DNA from: Lacticaseibacillus parakribbianus
GTDB taxonomy: Bacteria > Bacillota > Bacilli > Lactobacillales > Lactobacillaceae
Direction of reading: 5' to 3'
DNA length: 64,000 bases
NCBI RefSeq assembly: GCF_025490915.1
Contig: NZ_JANQBA010000001.1
Span: 1 to 64,000 of the forward strand
Shown: piece by piece, positions 55,672 through 64,000 of the stretch
How positions within the stretch are numbered: the first letter of the stretch is position 1
Layout of the letters: every line of letters starts with the position of its first letter
The notes under the pieces: model-generated
Seen by the model: the letters and a program-made list of their open reading frames with translations, nothing else
Told to the model about the DNA's origin: nothing
The model's database searches: none
Program-made: the position numbers and the translations under genes

Positions 55672-58600
55672 ATGATGTTCACGCACATACAAGTCCAAAG
55701 CAGCTTCACGCTGCTCAACGGGCCGCTCACGGTCAAGGAAATCGTGGCGACGGCCCAAGAACGTGGCTTCTCCGCCGTTGCGCTGACCGATGTCAACGTG
55801 ATGTACGGGGTGGTCGATTTTTACCGGCAGGCCCAGGCGGCCAAGCTCAAGCCGCTGCTGGGGATGCGGCTTGAGCTGCCGGATGCCCAGGCGGTGCTGA
55901 TTGCCGAAACCACGGCGGGGTACCATCAGCTGCTGCGGCTGTCCAGTGCCATCAAGCTGGCGCAGACGCCGCCGAATCTGGCCGCGCTGCCTGAGTTGAC
56001 CGGCATCGCCGCCATCGTGCCCGGCAGCTACCTGCAAAGTGAGGCCTTTCAGGCGCTGAAGCAACCGGCCACAGCGGTGTTTGACGCGCTTTTGACCAAG
56101 CGGCCGGCCAGCCTGTACCTGGGGCTTGAGCCCAACCAGCTTGACTCCGAGCTGCCGGCCTTCGCCCAGGCCCATGATCTGCAACCGCTGGCGCTCAGCC
56201 GCGTCTGTTACAAAGACCCGACCGACGCGTTCACCCAAAAGGTGATGCAGGCGATCGGCGCCGGCACCCAGCTGAACTTTCGCGACCCGACCCTGCAAGA
56301 CGCCGGGGGCGACTGGCTGATGCCACCGGCCATGGCGGCGGCACCGTTCGAGGCGGCCGGACAACAGCAGGCTCTGGCCAACCTGGCGGCGCTGGTCGAC
56401 CGCGCCGACGCGACGATTGCCTTTCGCGAGCCGCAGCTGCCGCACTACCCGGTGCCGGGGGGGCAGCCTGCCGCGGCCTACCTCAGGCGCTTGGCCACCG
56501 CGGGGCTGGCCAAGCGCTTCGCGACCGCGGTGCCCGACGACTACCGCAAGCGCCTGGATTACGAGCTAGGCGTGATTTCGGAAATGGGTTTTGATGACTA
56601 CTTCCTAGTGGTGTGGGACGTGATGAACCACGCGCATGAGGTCGGTATCATGACCGGCCCGGGGCGGGGATCGGCGGCCGGGGCCCTGGTGGCTTACGCT
56701 TTGGCGATCACCGAGGTCGACCCAATCGAATACAACCTGCTGTTCGAGCGCTTCTTGAATCCGGCTCGGGCCAACATGCCGGACATTGACTTGGACATTC
56801 CGGATAACCGGCGCGGCGAGCTGATTCGCTACGTGCATGATCGCTACGGGCAAGACCACATGGCGCAGATCATCACCTTCGGCACCTTTGGGGCCAAGCA
56901 GGCGCTGCGCGACGTCGCCCGGGTCTTTGGCCTCAGCCAGTTTGACGCCAACAAGTGGAGTGCGGCGATTCCCAACCAGTTTCACATCGATCTGAAGGCG
57001 GCCTACCAGCAGTCGCTGCCGCTGCGCAACTTGGTGGCCGATGCCGACCAAAATCGGCTGCTGTTCACCACCGCGTTGGCGCTTGAGGGGCTGCCGCGCC
57101 ACGACTCGACCCACGCCGCTGGGATCGTGCTGGCCGAAGAGCCCTTGACCGACACGGTCGCGTTGCAAGACGGCGGCGACGGCATCGCCCAGACGCAGGT
57201 GCCGATGGGGGACGTCGAGGCCCTGGGACTGCTCAAAATGGACTTTTTGGGCCTGCGCAACCTGACGCTGTTGGCCAACGCCACCAAGACCATTCAGCAG
57301 CTGACCGGCAAGCCCTTTGACCCCAAGGCCATCCCGCTGGACGACCAAGAGACGCTGCGCTTATTCGCACGTGGGGACACCTCGGGGGTGTTTCAGTTCG
57401 AGTCCAACGGCATTCGCGCGGTGCTACGGCGGATGCGGCCGAGCCGTTTTGAGGACGTGATTGCGACCAACGCCTTGTACCGACCGGGGCCGATGGAGCA
57501 GATCGATACCTACATCGCCAGGAAAAACGGGCAGCAGCCGATCACCTACCCGGCGGCCGCCTTGGCGCCAATTCTGGCGCCGACCTACGGGGTTTTGGTC
57601 TACCAGGAGCAGGTGATGCAGGTGGCCAGCGTCATGGGCGGCCTGTCGCTTGGCGAAGCCGACCTGCTGCGCCGGGCGATGTCCAAGAAAAAGCAGGCTG
57701 TGATTGAGGCCGAACGGGTGAAGTTCATGGCCGGCGCTCGGCAAAAGGGCTACGAAGAAATGGTCGCCCAAACGGTTTACGCCTACATCGAGCGGTTCGC
57801 GCAGTACGGGTTCAACCGCTCGCACTCGGTCGCCTACTCCAAAATCGCTTTTTGGCTGGCCTACATCAAGGTGCATTACCCGACGGCCTTTTACGCCGCC
57901 TTGATGAACGCCAACCTCGCCAACACCGGCAAGCTGCGCCAGTACGTGCAGGAGCTCAAGTCGCGCAAGGTGCCGGTCCTGGGCCCGGACATCAACCGCT
58001 CCGGTCGCGTGTTCCGGCTGGAGGGCCATGGGCTGCGCTTCGGGCTGCTGTCGCTTCAAGGGGTGCGGCGCGATCTGGTCGATGCAATCCTTGAGGCCCG
58101 TGGGGCCAAGCCCTTTGCCGACCTGCGCGATCTGATGCAGCGGCTGGATTCCAAATGGCTGCGGCCGGAGACCTTCACGCCGTTCGTCCAGGCCGGGGCC
58201 TTTGACGGCTTCGACGCCAACCGGGCCCAGGTTCAGGCCAATCTGGGTGAGCTGATCGATTCGGTTCGCCTGGCCGGCAACGACGTCGGGCTGTTCGCGG
58301 CGCTGGCACCCAAGCTCGTGCGGGTGCCGGAGATGCCGGCGACCGAGCGGCTGGACCAGGAGGCCGCGGTGCTCGGCGTTTACCTGTCCGGCCACCCGGT
58401 GGATCGCTACGTCCAGGCACTGGCGCCGTTCGTCGCGCTCACCCCGGCGGCGGCCCTCGAAGCGGAGCAAAGCGTGGCGGTGGTGCTGGTGGTGCGGCGC
58501 ATCAAGCGCATTCGCACCAAGAAGGGGCAAGAGATGGCCTTCATCGATGGGCAAGACGGTAGTGGGACGCTGTCCGTCACGGTGTTTCCAAAGCTGTACC

Positions 58601-58965
58601 CGACCATTGCGACGCTTGAGGCCAACACGGTGGTGCTTGTCAGGGGCCGCACCGAGGCGCGTGACGGCATCGCACTGTTGGCCAGCGCCATCGAGCCGGC
58701 CGCCGCGGCAGTGGCGGCGACGCCGCGTCAGCGGTTGTTTTTGCGGTTGGCTCCGACGCTTGACCAAGACGCCAAGCAAGCTTTGCTGAAAATGCTTACA
58801 TCCAGCCGCGGCCAGGTGCCGGTGATCACGGTGTCGGCCGCAACCCGCGACAGCGTGATGCTCGATCGTCGCTACTGGGTGACGCCGGATGCCGACCTGC
58901 TGGCGGGGGTCGAGGGGCTGATTGGCGCCGGCAACGCGGTGCTTCAAGACGTTAAACGTCACTAG
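55672..58965 (+). CDS. dnaE: DNA polymerase III alpha subunit DnaE
   Basis: This 1097-residue family C polymerase extends RNA primers and works beside PolC in low-GC Gram-positives. The N-terminal PHP domain (MFTHIQVQSSFTLLNGPLTV) has the degenerate ALTDVNVMYG in place of TDHGN, so metal-dependent proofreading is unlikely. The polymerase core has GRGSAAGALVAYAL (~330) and the catalytic PDIDLDIPDNRR (~370). Helix-hairpin-helix and OB domains follow (GVYLSGHPVDRYV; MAFIDGQDGSGTLSV). Start ATG behind GAGGTGG. Confidence 0.96.
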   Translation: MMFTHIQVQSSFTLLNGPLTVKEIVATAQERGFSAVALTDVNVMYGVVDFYRQAQAAKLKPLLGMRLELPDAQAVLIAETTAGYHQLLRLSSAIKLAQTPPNLAALPELTGIAAIVPGSYLQSEAFQALKQPATAVFDALLTKRPASLYLGLEPNQLDSELPAFAQAHDLQPLALSRVCYKDPTDAFTQKVMQAIGAGTQLNFRDPTLQDAGGDWLMPPAMAAAPFEAAGQQQALANLAALVDRADATIAFREPQLPHYPVPGGQPAAAYLRRLATAGLAKRFATAVPDDYRKRLDYELGVISEMGFDDYFLVVWDVMNHAHEVGIMTGPGRGSAAGALVAYALAITEVDPIEYNLLFERFLNPARANMPDIDLDIPDNRRGELIRYVHDRYGQDHMAQIITFGTFGAKQALRDVARVFGLSQFDANKWSAAIPNQFHIDLKAAYQQSLPLRNLVADADQNRLLFTTALALEGLPRHDSTHAAGIVLAEEPLTDTVALQDGGDGIAQTQVPMGDVEALGLLKMDFLGLRNLTLLANATKTIQQLTGKPFDPKAIPLDDQETLRLFARGDTSGVFQFESNGIRAVLRRMRPSRFEDVIATNALYRPGPMEQIDTYIARKNGQQPITYPAAALAPILAPTYGVLVYQEQVMQVASVMGGLSLGEADLLRRAMSKKKQAVIEAERVKFMAGARQKGYEEMVAQTVYAYIERFAQYGFNRSHSVAYSKIAFWLAYIKVHYPTAFYAALMNANLANTGKLRQYVQELKSRKVPVLGPDINRSGRVFRLEGHGLRFGLLSLQGVRRDLVDAILEARGAKPFADLRDLMQRLDSKWLRPETFTPFVQAGAFDGFDANRAQVQANLGELIDSVRLAGNDVGLFAALAPKLVRVPEMPATERLDQEAAVLGVYLSGHPVDRYVQALAPFVALTPAAALEAEQSVAVVLVVRRIKRIRTKKGQEMAFIDGQDGSGTLSVTVFPKLYPTIATLEANTVVLVRGRTEARDGIALLASAIEPAAAAVAATPRQRLFLRLAPTLDQDAKQALLKMLTSSRGQVPVITVSAATRDSVMLDRRYWVTPDADLLAGVEGLIGAGNAVLQDVKRH

Positions 58966-59069
58966 GAAAAAACGAAATTCTCGGGGTGAAGACGGGACTT
59001 TCTTTCTGAAAAGTGATATGCTTAACGAGTATTTGGGGGCCGTTATGGTCCTTAAAAGAAAACGCATGA

Positions 59070-60038
<969 letters not shown>

Positions 60039-60097
60039 TCTGTTAATTCTGACGTTAAAGTCGGTTTTAAAAAATTGTCAAAGGAGCGATTTCATAC

Positions 60098-61864
60098 ATG
60101 AAAAAGACCAAGATCGTTAGCACGCTTGGACCTGCAAGTAACACCACGGACATTATCGTAAAGCTGATCGAAGCGGGGGCTAACGTTTTCCGGTTCAACT
60201 TCTCCCACGGTGACCACGCCGAGCACCTTGAGCGCATGGGCATGGTTCACGAGGCGGAAAAGATCACCGGCAAGACCGTCGGCATCATGCTGGACACCAA
60301 GGGTGCGGAAATCCGCACCACGGTTCAGGCAACGCCAAACGGCAAGTTCGAAATGCACACCGGCGATGTGGTTCGCATCTCCATGGACGCCAGCCTTGAA
60401 GGCACGCCCGAGAAGATTGCGGTCACCTACCCAGGCCTGTACGACGACACGCACGTCGGTGGTCACGTTCTGTTTGACGACGGTCTGATCGATGTTTTGA
60501 TCACCGAAAAGGACGAAGCTAACCGCGAACTGGTCACCACCGTTCAAAACGATGGCGTTCTGGGCTCCCGCAAAGGGGTCAACGCACCAGGCGTTGCCAT
60601 CAACCTGCCAGGGATCACCGAAAAGGATGCCGATGACATTCGCTTCGGCCTGGACAACGGCATCAACTTCATCGCCGCTTCCTTCGTTCGTAAGCCGCAA
60701 GACGTCTTGGATATTCGTGAACTGCTCGAAGAAAAGGATGCCCTGAACGTCCAAATCTTCCCAAAGATTGAATCCCAAGAAGGTATCGACAACTTCGACG
60801 ACATCATCAAGGTCTCCGATGGCCTGATGGTTGCCCGTGGCGACATGGGTGTCGAGATTCCGTTCGAACACGTGCCGCTGGTTCAAAAAGCCCTGATCAA
60901 GAAGTGCAACGCGCTGGGCAAGCCGGTTATCACGGCCACTCAGATGCTGGACTCCATGCAGGAGAACCCACGCCCGACCCGTACCGAAGTGAACGACGTG
61001 GCCAACGCCGTCTTCGATGGCACCGATGCGACGATGCTGTCCGGCGAATCCGCCAACGGCGAGTACCCAGTTGAATCCGTTGCCGCAATGGCTCGGATCG
61101 ACGAGTACACCGAAAAGGCGATGCAGGACCAGGATGCTTTCGCACTGAAGGCTTACTCCAACGCCAACATCACCGAGTCCGTCGGCCAGGCTGTGGCCCA
61201 CACGGCCCGCAACCTTGGCGTCAAGACCATCGTCGCGGCGACCAAGTCCGGCTTCACGGCTCGCATGATCTCCAAGTACCGGCCAAAGGCTGACATCTTG
61301 GCCATCACCTTCGATGAAAAGACGCAGCGCGGTCTGATGATCAACTGGGGCGTTTACCCAATCATCGCCGAGGCGCCTCAATCCACCGATGACATGTTCG
61401 ACCTGGCGACCAAGAAGGCCCAGGAGTTGGGCTTCGCCGAGGAAGGCGATCTGATCCTGATCACCGCCGGCGTCCCGGTTGGCGAAACCGGCACGACCAA
61501 CGTCATGAAGGTTCAGCTGATCGGCTCCAAGCTGGTCGAAGGCTCCGGTGTCGGTGACGACTCCACCGTTGGTAAGGCGGTCATCGCCACCAACGCGCAG
61601 GAAGCCATCGCCAAGACCCAAAAGGGTGACATCTTGGTTGTGAAGACCACCGACAAGGACTACCTGCCGGCCATCGAAAAGGCCGCAGCGCTGGTTGTTG
61701 AAAACGGCGGCTTGACCAGTCACGCCGCGGTTGTCGGCATCGCCATGGGGATTCCTGTGGTGGTCGGCGCCAAGGGTGCCCTGGACGCCATCACCGACGG
61801 CCAGGTCATCACCGTGGATTCCCGTCGTGGGATCATCTACAAGGGTGCGACCAACGCGCTTTAA
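60098..61864 (+). CDS. pyk: Pyruvate kinase
   Basis: This 588-residue enzyme transfers phosphate from PEP to ADP. It has KKTKIVSTLGPASN at the start, RFNFSHGDHAEH, the signature FPKIESQEGIDNFDDI and ATQMLDSM. The C-terminal ~110 residues are the extra PEP-utilizing-like domain (ENGGLTSHAAVVGIAMGIP) found in Bacilli, with the TSHA His that is phosphorylated in PEP synthases. ATG follows AAAGGAG. Likely co-transcribed with pfkA. Confidence 0.97.
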   Translation: MKKTKIVSTLGPASNTTDIIVKLIEAGANVFRFNFSHGDHAEHLERMGMVHEAEKITGKTVGIMLDTKGAEIRTTVQATPNGKFEMHTGDVVRISMDASLEGTPEKIAVTYPGLYDDTHVGGHVLFDDGLIDVLITEKDEANRELVTTVQNDGVLGSRKGVNAPGVAINLPGITEKDADDIRFGLDNGINFIAASFVRKPQDVLDIRELLEEKDALNVQIFPKIESQEGIDNFDDIIKVSDGLMVARGDMGVEIPFEHVPLVQKALIKKCNALGKPVITATQMLDSMQENPRPTRTEVNDVANAVFDGTDATMLSGESANGEYPVESVAAMARIDEYTEKAMQDQDAFALKAYSNANITESVGQAVAHTARNLGVKTIVAATKSGFTARMISKYRPKADILAITFDEKTQRGLMINWGVYPIIAEAPQSTDDMFDLATKKAQELGFAEEGDLILITAGVPVGETGTTNVMKVQLIGSKLVEGSGVGDDSTVGKAVIATNAQEAIAKTQKGDILVVKTTDKDYLPAIEKAAALVVENGGLTSHAAVVGIAMGIPVVVGAKGALDAITDGQVITVDSRRGIIYKGATNAL

Positions 61865-61874
61865 GCTTGATTGC

Positions 61875-61909
61875 AACACCCGCTTTGCTTCGGCAAGGCG
61901 GGTGTTTTT
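61875..61909 (+). terminator. pfkA-pyk terminator
   Basis: AACACCCGC / GCGGGTGTT stem with inner CTT/AAG pairs, then TTTTT. Confidence 0.92.
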
Positions 61910-61986
61910 GTGTGATTGAGCCGGGCGTTGAAAACGCTGACTGGCGGATGGTATGATTGAGTCAAAGCGACCGAAAGGAGTGGCAA

Positions 61987-62148
61987 ATGAAAAACTTACA
62001 GGCGGGTGGCTTCCTCTTTGTCGGCGGGGCCATCATCATGACCACCACGAGGTTCGGCCAGGTGGTGCCATACATCGGCGCCGGCTGTGCGGTGCTGGGC
62101 GTGGGCATGCTAATTTATTACCTGTTCAGCGACGACGGCAAGTACTGA
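61987..62148 (+). CDS. Small two-helix membrane protein, 53 aa
   Basis: ATG 61987 follows AAAGGAG. Two hydrophobic segments (GGFLFVGGAIIMTT and VVPYIGAGCAVLGVGMLIYY) are joined by TRFGQ, with a polar tail (FSDDGKY). No family recognised. It stands alone between two strong terminators. Confidence 0.75.
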   Translation: MKNLQAGGFLFVGGAIIMTTTRFGQVVPYIGAGCAVLGVGMLIYYLFSDDGKY

Positions 62149-62156
62149 TGCCGTGC

Positions 62157-62201
62157 GAAAACGCGGTTGCCAAGGCATGACCTTGGCAACCGCGTTTTTG
62201 G
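62157..62201 (+). terminator. Strong terminator
   Basis: An 18-bp stem AAAACGCGGTTGCCAAGG / CCTTGGCAACCGCGTTTT with loop CATGA and a T tract. Confidence 0.95.
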
Positions 62202-62257
62202 TGCCGCCGGGTGATCGGGCCACTGCGAATCGGTCAGGCCAATCGAGGAAAATCTCG

Positions 62258-62285
62258 TTGCGCGGCGGTGCGGCTCTGCTATAAT
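62258..62285 (+). promoter_or_regulatory. Promoter of the GGDEF-EAL gene
   Basis: TTGCGC (62258-62263), 16 bases, TATAAT (62280-62285), ~68 bases before the GTG start. Confidence 0.7.
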
Positions 62286-62352
62286 GATTGGGTTAAGGTG
62301 GCGAAGTAATGAGCCATTCCTCACTTTAATCCAATTCGCGGAGGTCGGATTC

Positions 62353-64000
62353 GTGTCAGGCACCATGATTGCATTGTCTTTTGGCATCACATTCTTGTTA
62401 AGCGTTTTTCTCGCCGTCGGCATCACGTCTTTGATTTACTGGGTCAATGACCGTGCGATTTCACCGTTCATCGTGTCGCACCGGCGCGGGTTGGTTCGCG
62501 CGATCAGCCTGAGCTTCCTCGCGGTGCTTTACGTGATTCAGGGCCTGCAGTTTCAGGTCGACCCGGTCATGTCGGTGTTTGGCTACCACTGGGCCTTCCT
62601 GAACCTGATGCTGGTCTGTCTGTACGTCATCGTGGTGCAGGTCGGGGACCTGGTCACGCTCGCCGTGCAGGCCGTGGCCGCCGGTATGTACGTCTGGCGC
62701 TTCGCCGCCCCGCTGTCCGGTTGGGTGGTCGGCGCGTATTTGGTGTGGCTAGCGTTGCTGATGGGGTGTTACTGGCAGCGTCGGCGGCTGCATGAGTCGC
62801 GGCTTTTGGATCACCTGGCGATTCTGGCGGTCGGCGTCTGGGGCATCGGCACGATTTATTTGACGCAGCCGCGCAGCTGGGACGGTTGGTGGTGGGGGCG
62901 CGAGCTTCTGGCCTACGCGCTGTTGTCTGTCATCATCTGCGAGGCCAACCGGCTAATGCTGGCCACCGACGTGAAAACCGCCGACCTTCAGCGCGTCGCG
63001 GCTTACGAGCGGCTGACCGGCGACGCCGCGTTCACTCGCGATCAGGCCGAGCTGGCCCGGCTGTTGGTTCGCGCCCAAGACCTTGGCTTGAGCCTGACGG
63101 TGGTGGCGCTTGATGTCGATCGCTTCGGTGATTACAGTCGCAGCGTCGGGTTCTTGAGTGGCAACGTCGCCTTGGTCAAGTTCGCAGACGTCTTGCACGA
63201 CGTGGTCGCGACGACCCCTAACGGCCGCTTCTTTCGCTCGGGCGGCGACGAGTTTACGCTGGCGCTGCTGGACGCCACCCCGCAGGCAACGGTGGCGCTG
63301 GTCGGCCGGCATCGCGGTGGCCGGCGTTCAGGACGATAGCATCAATGCGGTGCTCAAACGGGCGGATGATTTCCTGCGGGTGAGCAAGAAGCAGGGTCGC
63401 GACCGCATGTGCGGTGACGGGGTGGCGACGAGCGATCAGACACCGCGCCTCGCCTTTTTCGCCCAGGGCATTCAGGCCGCGGCGGCAGAGAAGGCTACGG
63501 CCTGGGGGGCGGAGCTGTTGCTTCGCGAGTACGATCAGGCGGCGGCGCGGTGGCTGTTGCCTAAGCGCTTCGACATCAGCGTTGAGCAGCAGATTGCGCT
63601 GATTGCGGCGGCCCTGAAACACACGCCGGTGCCGCGGGTGACCCTCAACTTGACGTTGGGACAGTTCTCCGATCCCGCCACCGCCGACGCCTTGGCCGGG
63701 TTCGCCACCGCCCCTTACGGCCCCGGCGAGCTGATTGTCGAGATCACGACCGTACCGGACCTCAACACCATCCGCCGAGTGACGGCGCGGTACCGCGACG
63801 CAGGCATTCGCGTGTTCATCGATGACGTCGGCTCGGACAACAGCTACGAGCTGGTGCAGCGGATCCTGCCATACATCGACGGGGTGAAGTTCGCGATGCA
63901 AAACCTCAGGCGCCATGAGTCATTGGGCCGCATTCGCGAGCGGGTCGCCTTTTGGGCGGCCGTCGCCCAAAAGGCCGCGATCACCTTCGTGCTGGAAGGG
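62353..64000 (+). pseudogene. Membrane GGDEF-EAL protein split by a frameshift (right end cut)
   Basis: GTG 62353 follows GGAGG with 8-base spacing. Residues 1-~205 hold six or seven membrane helices. A GGDEF domain follows with an intact RSGGDEFTL (~297-301), but no RxxD inhibitory site five residues before it. The frame stops at 63339 (GRHRGGRRSGR). From 63308 the +1 frame supplies the proper end of GGDEF (GIAVAGVQDDSINAVLKRAD, SKKQGRDRM) and an EAL-like domain (AELLLREYDQ, LIVEITT, FIDDVGSDNSYE, DGVKFAM, FVLEG) open to the window edge. One base too many in GGCCGG at 63304-63309 explains it. The EAL motifs are partly altered, so phosphodiesterase activity is doubtful. Confidence 0.85.

Overview
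The window looks like the chromosome of a GC-rich lactobacillus. The best fit is a Lacticaseibacillus-like member of the Lactobacillaceae, but I do not name a species. The basis is a Firmicutes core set: RNase J1 with RpoY, RNase J2, the ftsW-pyc-ylbG-rsmD-coaD-sepM order, comEA-comEC-holA, rpsT/rpsO, a fruRKA operon, OatA-type acyltransferases, clpB with a CtsR-like box, DUF2929-dnaE-pfkA-pyk, and a pyruvate kinase with the extra C-terminal PEP-utilizing domain. Coding sequence is very rich in G and C at third positions, except in highly expressed genes (tuf, rpsT, rpsO, pfkA, pyk).

Region 1 (1-~6160) is an accessory island, visibly less GC-rich than the rest. It begins inside an ISL3-family transposase that runs off the left edge. 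Next come a cargo gene of unknown function, a solitary HicB-like antitoxin with its own palindromic operator, and a ~530-nt stretch packed with hairpins. A leftward run of four small overlapping genes and an excisionase-like gene follows. A divergent promoter then serves a Cro/CI-type regulator and a tyrosine integrase that carries a one-base frameshift. The layout is that of a phage satellite, prophage remnant or small integrative element sitting next to the 3' end of rnjA.

Region 2 (6162-12722) holds rnjA-rpoY, def, and an Mg2+ M-box riboswitch. The riboswitch precedes a 30-codon ORF and a truncated P-type-ATPase-like protein. After these come a lactate-dehydrogenase-like protein lacking its catalytic residues, a UPF0223 protein and an inositol-monophosphatase-family protein.

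Region 3 (12773-34292) is core housekeeping: typA, ftsW, pyc, DNA uptake genes, ribosomal proteins, rnjB and tuf. It contains the most interesting feature, two copies of a ~405-nt structured RNA gene. Each has its own promoter (TTGACG-17-TACGAT or TTGACG-17-TACACT) and its own intrinsic terminator. One copy lies just downstream of typA and the other just downstream of tuf. Helices are kept by compensatory changes around a nearly invariant ~123-nt core. I do not recognise this family.

Region 4 (34314-64000) holds uvrC, a GNAT acetyltransferase, the fructose operon fruR-fruK-fruA, an acyltransferase plus MORN-repeat pair divergent from obgE-oatA, and rnz-SDR-lapA. It continues with clpB, rpmF, DUF1836, a UshA-type nucleotidase, a lipoprotein, DUF2929, dnaE, the glycolytic pair pfkA-pyk and a 53-residue membrane protein. 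It ends in a membrane-anchored GGDEF-EAL protein that is split by a frameshift and continues past the right edge. No tRNA, rRNA or CRISPR array was seen.
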